A stretch of DNA of 20,937 bases from DATATB01 sp036268995. GTDB lineage: Bacteria; Planctomycetota; Planctomycetia; Pirellulales; PNKZ01. Location: contig DATATB010000194.1 of NCBI GenBank assembly GCA_036268995.1, positions 1 through 20,937 on the forward strand. Direction: 5' to 3'. Made by a program: the position numbers and the translations under genes. Of this stretch, positions 1-6,506 are shown piece by piece. Below the pieces are notes generated by a model. It made no database searches, was not told the origin of the DNA, and saw only the letters and a program-made list of their open reading frames with translations. Within the stretch, counting starts at the first letter, position 1, and every line of letters starts with the position of its first letter.

Positions 1-44
1 TTCCGTCGCGCTCGGCCGCGCGCGACGTAACATCCTTCCTTTCC

Positions 45-1103
45 TCAGCCGTGAATTGGCGGCACTCGATCAGTACTCATCGTCGGTGCCGGCGCGTTTG
101 ATGGACGGACCCGCACAAACGACGGGAACCGTGGTACGTCACGATCAGTGAGCTCCTGATAGCGGAACGTAATCAGGCTGCCCACCGGCGGCGGATCTTC
201 TCGCTGGGCGTCGGTGAAGCCGGTGCCCACGGAGAACATCGTGCCGTCTGGCAACTGGACGAGTAGCGCGCCAAGCCGGCCTTTGTGCCGACCGGCACCA
301 CCTTGATGCTCGATTACCTGGGCTTCAGCATCGTGGAAGCGTTTCACCTTCAGCAGCGTGCTTGAACGGCCAGCTTCATATTGAGATCCAGGTTGCCGCA
401 GCATCAGGCCCTCGCCGCCGCCGGCCAGGACCAGTTCTAGTTCATCGCGTAGATGCGCCAGGCTGCGGCATTGCTGCTGTGGCAGTACGCCGACGTAACG
501 CAAGCGAAGCTGGGAAAAACAATCGCACAGGTACTCGATGCGCTCCTCGAACCGTTCGTGCATGGCCGGTGCGTCAAAGATGCGGAACTTGATGTGCGCC
601 CACAGACTGCTGCCATCGTGGCGGCGAACGATGCCTACCGTGCGCTGAAATGCCTTGCGGGCCAGCCACAGTTCACCGTCGAGCGGGATGGCCGGCAATC
701 CAGCGGTGAACCAGTCGGGTGCATGAAAAACATTTCCTTGCCGGGACAAAAACCGCTTGCCGTCCCAGTATGCCCGGACGCCATCGAGCTTTTCGCTCAG
801 CCACCAGCCAATTACGTCGGTGGAGTTGTCCCAGCTTTCGGCCAATAGCAGCGCCGGTGCCTGGCGAGAAGAGCTTGGCGCAACGGCCGGCTGAGTGCCT
901 GCCACGGCGCCGACGCGATCCTGTTCTGCCTGCTCGCCGCGAAATTTCCGCAAGTGCTTGCATGTGCGGCGTTCGATGGGTTTTGACTGGTTGCGCCAGG
1001 CTGGACAGGTGCACGAGTAGACGCCGCCCACATTCTTCAGAATGTACGGCAACCTGGCCGAGCCTTGAATCTCGACCGATTCGCCGTCTTGCAGATCGGG
1101 CAT
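45..1103 (-). CDS. SWIM zinc finger-ATP-dependent DNA ligase fusion (LigE-like)
   Basis: The 352-residue product looks like a small ATP-dependent DNA ligase that seals nicks through a lysyl-AMP intermediate. Visible ligase motifs are SEKLDGVRA (103-111, adenylated Lys105), SRQGN (120-124), LDGELWLAR (141-149), FRIFD (173-177), EGLMLR (231-236) and LLKVKR (250-255), followed by an OB-fold-like tail ending in the FRYQELTDRDVPRFPSF type sequence usual in LigE. Ahead of it sits a SWIM-type zinc finger, C31xC33...C48xH50, replacing the periplasmic signal peptide that many LigE proteins carry. A cytoplasmic, DNA-bound enzyme is therefore likely (inference). The ATG start follows an AGGAGG site (1109-1114) by 5 nt. 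It is last in a minus-strand gene run, 142 bp after the AAA+ gene, with a hairpin in the gap. The ligase identity is firm; the partner of the SWIM finger is unknown. Confidence 0.9.
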   Translation of the reverse strand: MPDLQDGESVEIQGSARLPYILKNVGGVYSCTCPAWRNQSKPIERRTCKHLRKFRGEQAEQDRVGAVAGTQPAVAPSSSRQAPALLLAESWDNSTDVIGWWLSEKLDGVRAYWDGKRFLSRQGNVFHAPDWFTAGLPAIPLDGELWLARKAFQRTVGIVRRHDGSSLWAHIKFRIFDAPAMHERFEERIEYLCDCFSQLRLRYVGVLPQQQCRSLAHLRDELELVLAGGGEGLMLRQPGSQYEAGRSSTLLKVKRFHDAEAQVIEHQGGAGRHKGRLGALLVQLPDGTMFSVGTGFTDAQREDPPPVGSLITFRYQELTDRDVPRFPSFVRVRPSNAPAPTMSTDRVPPIHG

Positions 1104-1133
1104 AATGGCCTCCTGGATGCTCAGAAAATGAAA

Positions 1134-1169
1134 CGAGCGGTAGCCGGGTTAGGCCCCGACGACCGCTCG
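1134..1169 (-). terminator. Hairpin with T-rich tail between AAA+ gene and ligase gene
   Basis: On the minus strand CGAGCGGT and ACCGCTCG form a perfect 8-bp stem (1162-1169 with 1134-1141). An inner CGGG/CCCG pair adds stability, and the tail reads TTTCATTTTC. It lies 77 bp past the stop of the AAA+ gene and 31 bp before the ligase start. It could be an intrinsic terminator or a partial attenuator that lowers ligase expression relative to the upstream genes. The T tract is interrupted, so termination is not certain. Confidence 0.45.
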
Positions 1170-1245
1170 ATGGAAGTTCAATGCTGCAGGTTCCCGCGGA
1201 AACACGACGACGAGCGGCAGCTGGGCGTGGCTGTTTGCCACCTGG

Positions 1246-2742
1246 TCAGTTCTGCGATGGATCGCGGTTGACCTTGCGGCCGGGTTTTTGGCCCCGGACG
1301 CCGTCGCGCTTGTAGATGCCCGGCTGGTCAGCCGATAAACACCGCTCGTGTGCCCAGCTCCGCAAGCGCTCGACAGCTTCGCCGGCAGTACGGGCAACGG
1401 GTACAACATTCTGCGCTGCTTCGACCAGCGGGACTTCCAACAGCGCCGCCAGGCGGCAGCAGGCGCGAATTTCGGCACCAGTCCAATCGGCATCGACAGG
1501 CTTGGGCTGTGTTGCATCCAAGCCGAACTTGTCGATGTACAGCTTCCAGATAGCTCGCCGCTGGGCGACGTCTGGCAGATCAACGAAGAAAACGCCGTCG
1601 AACCTCTCGGCTCTTGAGAACTCGGGCGGCAATTTGCTGATGTCGTTGCAGGTGCCCACGAAGAACACGTCGCTTTCGTGGTCGTTCAGCCAGGTCAGCA
1701 GTCGGCCAAATAAACGGGCTGACACGCCGGAATCGGTTTGCCCCGAGCTGGCTACGCCGCTCAAAGCCTTCTCGAGCTCATCACAAAACAGCACACAGGG
1801 GGCCATCGCGTCCGCGATTCGCAGGGCGTGACGAATATTCTGCTCGCTTTGGCCAACCAGACTGCCCAAAAGCGAGCCTACGTCGAGCGTGAGCACGGGC
1901 CTGCCCGTTTCGTTGCCAAGCGATTTGCAAAATGCGCTTTTCCCGCAGCCTGGCGGCGAGAGCAGAAGAACGCCTCGGGGCCGCACATCGGAGTTCTGGT
2001 TCGCACGTCGGCGCATGGCCCGTAGGCAAAAGCTCTTCAGCGATTCCAGGCCGCCAAGCTCGCTGAACCGCTCGCTACCCCGATGCAGTTGCAACGTGCC
2101 GCTTTTTTTTAGCATTCCCGATTTCAGCTCCCAGATAGCTTCGGGAACAAGCTGCGTATGCCGAACCAGGCTCAACGAAAACGCATTCTCAGCTTCCATG
2201 CGGGTCAAACCGGCCGCGGCGTCGAGAATGGCAACCAGGCCATCGCCCTCGGGGATTTCGCCAGGCTCAGTAGCCACGCCGCGCGCGATTTGCTCGATCT
2301 GGTCGCGGTCGGGCAGTTCATGCTCGATCACGGCAAAGGCTTTTTCCAGTTCGGTGGGAATTTGCACCACCGGCGACAATATCACCACAAACGTGCGATT
2401 CTGCTTGCCGGCCGTGACCTGGGTAGCCAGCGTTTGCACGACCTCGGCGGAATTCAGAAATCGGTGAAAATTCACAAGCACCAGCAGCGCTGAACTGTCG
2501 GTGCTGGCCAAGGCATTTAACGAACGGATTGCGGCCAATGGATCGCCGGCGCCGGCGTCAGCCTCGCCACTTTGGCCGGCAATCTTCAGCCCTTGGTCGA
2601 CGGACCAAGTGGCCAGCCGCCAGTTTTCCCGGCGGCAGAGCTGGGCGATTTCGGCCAAGGCATCGTCATGTTCGTGCGATTCGACCCAAAGGCCGGTGAA
2701 GCACGCGCGCACATATTCAGCCAGACGCACTGCAAGCGTCAT
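1246..2742 (-). CDS. Ycf46-like AAA+ ATPase
   Basis: I chose the ATG at 2742 (498 residues) because GGAGA lies 7 nt upstream; the open frame continues another 44 codons, but those look non-coding. The N-terminal half (VRACFTGLWVESHEHDDALAEIAQ, then LATWSVDQGL) matches the layout of the Ycf46 family known from cyanobacteria and plastids. The C-terminal half is a single AAA+ module: Walker A SPPGCGKS (262-269), Walker B VLFCDELEKA (317-326, acidic pair Asp321-Glu322), sensor-1 GTCND, arginine-finger region SRAERFD (376-382) and a sensor-2 like WTGAEIR (about 420-426). It is probably a cytosolic remodelling ATPase. Its substrate is unknown. It lies downstream of Ycf35-like and DUF2997 genes, which suggests a joint job. 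Family call is good; role is open. Confidence 0.85.
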   Translation of the reverse strand: MTLAVRLAEYVRACFTGLWVESHEHDDALAEIAQLCRRENWRLATWSVDQGLKIAGQSGEADAGAGDPLAAIRSLNALASTDSSALLVLVNFHRFLNSAEVVQTLATQVTAGKQNRTFVVILSPVVQIPTELEKAFAVIEHELPDRDQIEQIARGVATEPGEIPEGDGLVAILDAAAGLTRMEAENAFSLSLVRHTQLVPEAIWELKSGMLKKSGTLQLHRGSERFSELGGLESLKSFCLRAMRRRANQNSDVRPRGVLLLSPPGCGKSAFCKSLGNETGRPVLTLDVGSLLGSLVGQSEQNIRHALRIADAMAPCVLFCDELEKALSGVASSGQTDSGVSARLFGRLLTWLNDHESDVFFVGTCNDISKLPPEFSRAERFDGVFFVDLPDVAQRRAIWKLYIDKFGLDATQPKPVDADWTGAEIRACCRLAALLEVPLVEAAQNVVPVARTAGEAVERLRSWAHERCLSADQPGIYKRDGVRGQKPGRKVNRDPSQN

Positions 2743-2794
2743 GGGATTTCTCCAGACAGGAATAAACAGGAACAAAGCCGACCACAACGGCCGG

Positions 2795-3019
2795 CTAGGA
2801 GTGCTCAAGAGCGAAAATTTGCCGCTCGAGCCGGGTAACGCGAAGTTGCCCTTTTTCGACCGCGTGGAACGCACGTTTCAGCCGGCTCATCCAACGGTTC
2901 AGGCTGGCGCGCTCTTTTTCGAGCTGAGCCCGTTTGCGTTGTAGTTGAAGCTGCTCGCGATGATTGGCGGTTGGTGCAGTTGAGCTACGGAGCACGCGTC
3001 GGCGAGTTGCTGTGGCCAT
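2795..3019 (-). CDS. Small basic coiled-coil protein
   Basis: The 74-residue product has a very basic N-terminus (MATATRRRVLR) followed by a heptad-rich helix from about residue 20 to the end (REQLQLQRKRAQLEKERAS, then LNRWMSRLKRAFHAVEK). This predicts a short coiled coil. I recognise no family. Its ATG shares a base with the TAA stop of the DUF2997 gene (TAATG), and a GAGGAGG site sits just upstream (3024-3030), so translational coupling is likely. The AAA+ gene follows after 52 bp. It may be an adaptor for the ATPase or for nucleic acid (inference from charge and position). Confidence 0.7.
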   Translation of the reverse strand: MATATRRRVLRSSTAPTANHREQLQLQRKRAQLEKERASLNRWMSRLKRAFHAVEKGQLRVTRLERQIFALEHS

Positions 3020-3207
3020 TATGCCTCCTCATGGAGCTGGCTTAGCGCGGGCTGGTAGAACTCGGGCGTGAACTGCTCGCCAGTCTTCTGTCCCAGTGCC
3101 TGCTCGATAAATCGGCTGGCATCCTGGCAGCTTGAGCCAGTGAAACCTTTGGTTTGGACCGAGGTCTGGCCGGCGGGCGAGACGATAATCTCGATAATTT
3201 GGCTCAC
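3019..3207 (-). CDS. DUF2997 family protein
   Basis: The 62-residue protein begins SQIIEIIVSPAGQTSVQTKGFTG and continues with SCQDASRFIEQALG. This is the DUF2997 pattern of a beta-hairpin, a conserved GFxGxxC segment and a helix. The GTG start overlaps the TGA stop of the Ycf35-like gene by 4 bp (GTGA), and a GGAGG site lies 6-7 nt upstream. DUF2997 genes are known beside DUF1257/ycf35 genes in cyanobacteria and other genomes, so this pair is a conserved module. Molecular function is unknown. The single Cys could bind or react with something, but nothing in the sequence proves it. Confidence 0.85.
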   Translation of the reverse strand: MSQIIEIIVSPAGQTSVQTKGFTGSSCQDASRFIEQALGQKTGEQFTPEFYQPALSQLHEEA

Positions 3208-3575
3208 GCGGCACCTCCAACGACCCGGATGGTCAGCTTGATTGAGCCGTCGGCCAGTGATTGCTCAGTCACGCTGTGGCCACGCTTGCGGGCTTCGATC
3301 TTGGCTCTTTCGACGGCGTAGGCCTGCAGAAACTGGTCGAGCTGCTTCTGATCACCCCAGTGGCCGCCGAAGTTGTCGTACTTGAGCTGGCCAGAAGCCA
3401 GTTCGCACACGACCGGATAGCGCCAACCAGGCAACTCGACGGTCAGGCCGCTCACTTCGGCACTGAACAGCCGGACCTGGCGATGCGCTGGTTGGGAAAG
3501 GCCAAGGCGCCGGCAAGCAGCCTGGACGCCAGCCGCATCGCGCACCTCAGTCTGAATTTGAACGATGTGGGACAC
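3204..3575 (-). CDS. Ycf35-like protein (DUF1257)
   Basis: The 123-residue product starts at a GTG (VSHIVQIQTEVRD), placed 5 nt after a perfect AGGAGG (3581-3586). Longer upstream extensions of the frame lack a ribosome site and family similarity. The sequence has the DUF1257 features: the SHIVxIxTxVRD start, a central LPGWRYPVVCELASGQLKYDNFGGHWGD block, a Lys/Glu-rich helix (VERAKIEARKRGHSV) and a final beta strand (SIKLTIRV). The family is named after plastid ycf35 and its biochemical role is undefined. Here it is the first of a tightly coupled trio with DUF2997 and a coiled-coil protein, then the Ycf46-like ATPase. Confidence 0.88.
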   Translation of the reverse strand: MSHIVQIQTEVRDAAGVQAACRRLGLSQPAHRQVRLFSAEVSGLTVELPGWRYPVVCELASGQLKYDNFGGHWGDQKQLDQFLQAYAVERAKIEARKRGHSVTEQSLADGSIKLTIRVVGGAA

Positions 3576-3580
3576 GCAAT

Positions 3581-3586
3581 CCTCCT
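3581..3586 (-). promoter_or_regulatory. Ribosome binding site of the Ycf35-like gene
   Basis: Minus-strand AGGAGG lies 5 nt before the GTG at 3575. It decides the start, since 25 further in-frame upstream codons have no comparable site. Confidence 0.8.
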
Positions 3587-3615
3587 TTCGAGATTCTGAA
3601 ACGGTGCGACCTGAG

Positions 3616-3846
3616 TCATTCTTCCAGCTTTGCCTGCCAGACGTGCCCATTGGGGCAGATCACGTCAATAAGTCCATCGGCGTTGGTCGGGGTTTCCTGC
3701 CCATCCCAAAGCACCTCAGATTCACCGGCGAACTCAGCGGCATCATCGTCGTCATCGAACGACAGAAGCGCGATCGCAGGAATGACGTCACACGTGCCCT
3801 TGGGTAAATCTCCGCATTCCGGGCACCGGCAGGGATCGAACCGCAT
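3616..3846 (-). CDS. Small Cys-rich (zinc-ribbon-like) protein
   Basis: The product from the ATG at 3846 has 76 residues; a TTG at 3879 would add 11. It holds a C-x-C-x2-C group near the start (DPCRCPECGDLP), a further Cys, an acidic stretch (SFDDDDDAAEF), and CPNGHVWQ near the end. That pattern could form one small zinc-binding site. I do not recognise a named family. A weak AAGGG precedes the ATG. It sits between the lipoprotein gene (47 bp upstream) and the Ycf35-like gene (40 bp downstream), on the same strand, so it is probably co-transcribed. Confidence 0.6.
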   Translation of the reverse strand: MRFDPCRCPECGDLPKGTCDVIPAIALLSFDDDDDAAEFAGESEVLWDGQETPTNADGLIDVICPNGHVWQAKLEE

Positions 3847-3893
3847 CGGTGCAACCCTTTCGTAAACAGGGGTCAACAAATCTGCCAGGCAAA

Positions 3894-4391
3894 CTACTTG
3901 GCAGGGAGCGAAGCGGGCGGATCGTTCGAAATTGCTCGAAGCTCGCTCGGCGGCCGCGGCAGCAGCATCGGCTGATCAATGGCGAATTCCTGGACCAGCA
4001 GCTCGGCCAAACCGTGATCCGAACTCTGTTTGTCGGCGTTCCGCACAACATAAATTGCCAGCACGATCGGCAGCACGCAGGCGACCAGCAGGGCCGCATC
4101 CAGCAGCGCGTTGGCGATAATCGGATCGCGGTGCCGCTGAGTGGCGATCTGTTTGCGCTCGCTTTCCAGGTCGCGGTGCGCTACAAGAAAATCCTGTCGC
4201 ATCTGGGCATCGGACTCGACCAGTCGTTTGGTGCCCTCGGCGACTTGCTCGTTGAGCTTAGTAATCTGCTGATTTTGCTCAGCCTGCCGGGCCGCGTACT
4301 CATTCGCCTGGCGGGCCAGTTCCTCTTCGTCACAGCCGGCGATCAGTATCGCTAGCGCGATCAGGACAGCGCGGGTCTTGGTTTGATGCAT
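3894..4391 (-). CDS. Coiled-coil lipoprotein with a transmembrane segment
   Basis: The 165-residue product has a short basic start (MHQTKTR), a hydrophobic core and a lipobox LIAGC with Cys20, which predicts lipidation after signal peptidase II cleavage. Residues 22-85 are rich in Glu, Gln, Arg and Lys and look like a coiled coil (ARQANEYAARQAEQNQQITK). A second hydrophobic segment at about 96-117 (LLDAALLVACVLPIVLAIYVV) predicts a membrane helix followed by a hydrophilic tail. GGAG precedes the ATG. I know no function. It would place part of this otherwise cytosolic gene set at the cell envelope. Confidence 0.65.
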   Translation of the reverse strand: MHQTKTRAVLIALAILIAGCDEEELARQANEYAARQAEQNQQITKLNEQVAEGTKRLVESDAQMRQDFLVAHRDLESERKQIATQRHRDPIIANALLDAALLVACVLPIVLAIYVVRNADKQSSDHGLAELLVQEFAIDQPMLLPRPPSELRAISNDPPASLPAK

Positions 4392-4527
4392 GGGGTCTCC
4401 AGTGTTGCAGGAAACGGGTTAGCAGCGCCTGCAAGGCAACGCGCAGATGCCTTTCGCGCACAAAGGCGAGCGTGATCAGCAGTAGGGCCAGGCAGGCTGC
4501 AATCAGTGGAAGGGTGCTCAGTGGCAA
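4330..4527 (-). CDS. Small single-pass membrane protein
   Basis: The 65-residue frame starts with TTG, 5 nt after a perfect AGGAGG (4533-4538). The N-terminus LSTLPLIAACLALLLITLAFV is a good membrane segment, followed by a basic tail (RERHLRVALQALLTRFLQHW). Its 3' end overlaps the lipoprotein start by 62 bp in another frame, which could couple their translation. It is probably the first gene of the minus-strand run. The strong ribosome site is the main reason to believe it; the TTG start and overlap keep confidence moderate. Confidence 0.5.
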   Translation of the reverse strand: MPLSTLPLIAACLALLLITLAFVRERHLRVALQALLTRFLQHWRPHASNQDPRCPDRASDTDRRL

Positions 4528-5046
4528 AACCGCCTCCTTTCGCGGATGGATTGGTTGTGGGTAACGTGACTGCGATCGGGCTTCTGTCTCGCGGGCGGGA
4601 ACGGCCGGCCCAGGCCGCCTAGAGCCGGATCGAGTTCTTGGGCTGCGCCGGTTGCCGTGACTGGCCGATTACAAATCTGACGAGCTGCTGCGCGGCTGGG
4701 CGGGCGCCGATGGTCCGCGGAACTGCAGAAACAGCAGCCTGTGATGACTAAGCGGGCTGCTCTACCTATATGCCCGCTTTTTCGAGGTAATTAAGCCTTG
4801 AGACGAAGCAGAGCGGTGAATCCCGGCCGGCGCCAGCCGGCTAACGCCTCGTGGCATTCGGGTTGCCGCCTTGGCAGATTTGCACGCGGCTGAGCGGCGC
4901 GCGACAATTCGCCCGATGGCTCTCGGGCTCCTGGAGACTCTTTGTGCTGCGAACCGCCGCCTGTGGCGACAGGTCAAATCACGAAGCGGAGGGTAGCCGT
5001 AGTCCGCGGTCCGATGTCATATAGATGTTTGGCAAGGAGTGTCGCG
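4528..5046. other. Gene-free divergent region between the minus-strand operon and the DUF6817-like gene
   Basis: No convincing gene is seen here. The Arg-rich minus-strand frame at 4762-4977 has no ribosome site or family pattern. The region should carry the promoters for the minus-strand operon and for the plus-strand gene at 5047. It contains the hairpin/T-tract element at 4750-4782 and a motif shared with 11607-11624. Confidence 0.6.
4750..4782 (+). terminator. Hairpin followed by T tract, or promoter-like element on the other strand
   Basis: AAGCGGGC (4750-4757) and GCCCGCTT (4772-4779) form a perfect 8-bp stem with a 14-nt loop, running into TTTTT (4778-4782) on the plus strand. This has the shape of an intrinsic terminator, but no plus-strand gene lies upstream in the window. 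Read on the minus strand, the same bases give AAAAAGCGGGCATATAGGTA, about 240 bp ahead of the minus-strand operon, and could instead be promoter sequence. A close relative is found at 11607-11624. Confidence 0.35.
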
Positions 5047-5607
5047 ATGCAATCAAACCTGAAACCGCTGACTGATTTCCTGGTCGGCCTGGGTATCGAA
5101 GCCGTGCTGCATACCGGCAAGAACTACCTTGCTCACCTGACCGGCGTACACCAGTTGATGCGGTCGTATGGGCTGGACCACGAGCTTTGCCGGGCCGGAT
5201 TGTTTCATTCGATCTACGGCACCCAGCAGTTCCAGGGTTTTAAGCTAGAACTCCAGCGACGGCCCGAGTTAGAGTCGCTCATCGATCCTCGGGCGGAACG
5301 CCTGGCCTTTTGGAATTGCTTGATGGACCGTTCGTCGTTCGACGGTTTGCTCGCGCAAGCGGATGGTCCCTATCTGGTGCGTAATCGTGAAACCGGCGAA
5401 ATCATGTCGCTAACCCGTGGCGAATTTGATGACCTGGCGTGCGTGCATCTGTTTGACTGGCTCGAACAGGTGCGCCGCTCAAGCCTGGGATGGGGCTATC
5501 GTCGCGCGGCCTATCAACGCATGGCCGAGCGCGCGGGCACAACCGCCCAGCGGGCCTATGAGGCCGTTTTTTCAATGGCGCCAACCCCGCCGCAGCACGA
5601 CAGGTAA
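5047..5607 (+). CDS. DUF6817-like His-rich protein
   Basis: The 186-residue product starts at the ATG 7 nt after AAGGAG (5034-5039); the open frame extends further upstream without a ribosome site. The N-terminal half reads FLVGLGIEAVLHTGKNYLAHL, then GVHQLMRSYGLDHELCRAGLFHSIYGT. This matches what I recall of DUF6817 proteins, with conserved H22, H30, H35 and H54 that could form a metal site of HD-like type (inference). The C-terminal half is helical and more variable. No signal peptide or membrane segment is present. Its last 52 bp overlap a convergent small gene. The enzymatic activity, if any, is unknown. Confidence 0.7.
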   Translation: MQSNLKPLTDFLVGLGIEAVLHTGKNYLAHLTGVHQLMRSYGLDHELCRAGLFHSIYGTQQFQGFKLELQRRPELESLIDPRAERLAFWNCLMDRSSFDGLLAQADGPYLVRNRETGEIMSLTRGEFDDLACVHLFDWLEQVRRSSLGWGYRRAAYQRMAERAGTTAQRAYEAVFSMAPTPPQHDR

Positions 5608-5792
5608 TGCAACTCGGCGCAAAGATGCCACAGGACATCGTTGGCCCTGGTCGTCGGCGAATAAAGTCTGTCGCCAAGCACGAAGCCGGTCTGCTCCATG
5701 CGTCGGCACAGCCGGCCAAGGTAGCCGAGCGCAGGCACCAGTGCTTCTCGAATTCGGGTGGCTTGCTCGGTGGTCAGATCGTTTGCGTCCAT
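5556..5792 (-). CDS. Small conserved-looking protein of unknown function
   Basis: From the ATG at 5792 the product has 78 residues (DANDLTTEQATRIREALVPA, then LGYLGRLCRRMEQTGF and NDVLWHLCAELHYLSCCGG). An upstream ATG at 5819 would add nine. The LTxEQAxRIR...LGYLxRLxxRMExxGF layout resembles small helical hypothetical proteins of planctomycetes, and codon choice looks coding. I assign no function. A weak AAGG precedes the start. Its 3' end overlaps the end of the plus-strand DUF6817-like gene by 52 bp, tail to tail. Confidence 0.6.
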   Translation of the reverse strand: MDANDLTTEQATRIREALVPALGYLGRLCRRMEQTGFVLGDRLYSPTTRANDVLWHLCAELHYLSCCGGVGAIEKTAS

Positions 5793-5891
5793 GCTGCTGG
5801 CCTTCAAGTTGCCGGGCATTGAATCGTTTGCCCTTGAACCCCAAGCGCGGTAAGCATGAAGGCCGTTTGACCACTTACCACAGGGGGCTTT

Positions 5892-6128
5892 ATGAACATC
5901 CGCCGGTTCGGGTTCGGTACGTTTGGCGCGTTAGGGATGGTCTTTGTCTTGTTGCTGGATAAGGCGTTCCATCCTCATCAGTCTGTCGGACCCATTACGA
6001 TGGAGTCGACGGTCGACAGCATCGGCCAGATTGTCATTGGCGCGCTCTGGCTGGGGCTTCTCATGATGGGCGGCATCGGAGTTATGCTTGTCGATATTCT
6101 CGAAGAACTCAGGAAGCGCCGTCCTTAG
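5892..6128 (+). CDS. Small two-TM membrane protein
   Basis: The 78-residue product has hydrophobic segments at about 8-23 (FGTFGALGMVFVLLLD) and 46-68 (IVIGALWLGLLMMGGIGVML), joined by a polar loop. The C-terminus is charged (EELRKRRP). AGGGGG lies 5 nt before the ATG. No family is recognised. The next item downstream is an SRAP gene fragment 9 bp away, so this gene may have displaced the rest of that gene or arrived with the rearrangement. Confidence 0.6.
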   Translation: MNIRRFGFGTFGALGMVFVLLLDKAFHPHQSVGPITMESTVDSIGQIVIGALWLGLLMMGGIGVMLVDILEELRKRRP

Positions 6129-6137
6129 CTTTGGGAA

Positions 6138-6374
6138 TTGTCCGCCATCCGCCTGAAGGATGATCGGCCGTTCGCGTTTGCCGGACGGGCCGAGCACTGG
6201 CGTCGGGACGACAAGGTGATCGATCGGGCAACGATCATCACGACGGATGCCAACGCGCTGATGGCCAACATTCACGACCGCATGCCGGTGATCTTCCCAC
6301 GCGGAAGCTACGGCCTGTGGCTCGATCCAGAATTCAGAGGCAAGGAAGAGCTGCTTTCGCTTCTGAAGCCGTAG
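6138..6374 (+). pseudogene. Fragment of an SRAP (YedK/HMCES-like) peptidase gene
   Basis: The frame encodes AIRLKDDRPFAFAGRAEHW, a middle piece, then TIITTDANALMANIHDRMPV and YGLWLDPEF. These are the central to C-terminal parts of the SRAP fold, which protects abasic sites by a DNA-protein crosslink. The His of the IHDRMP motif is present. The N-terminal half, including the essential Cys2 and the GFYEW glutamate motif, is missing, as is the tail after LLSLLKP. Only about 78 of some 220 residues remain. The apparent TTG start at 6138 has no ribosome site. It is best read as a decayed internal fragment. Confidence 0.75.
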
Positions 6375-6506
6375 CCGGCTTAGGAAATGGTGGCGATCCG
6401 ACTGCCGGGCGCTGTGATATTCGCCGCGGTCTTGCTCTGGGCTGCGGTTTCTTGACCCGCGCAACTTTGCGCGTTGTAATCGTCTGGGACGAGCGACGGG
6501 GGAACG

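Noticed and set aside
4762..4977. 71-codon minus-strand frame upstream of the left operon
   Set aside because: Strongly Arg/Ala-biased, no ribosome site, overlaps the hairpin and shared motif.
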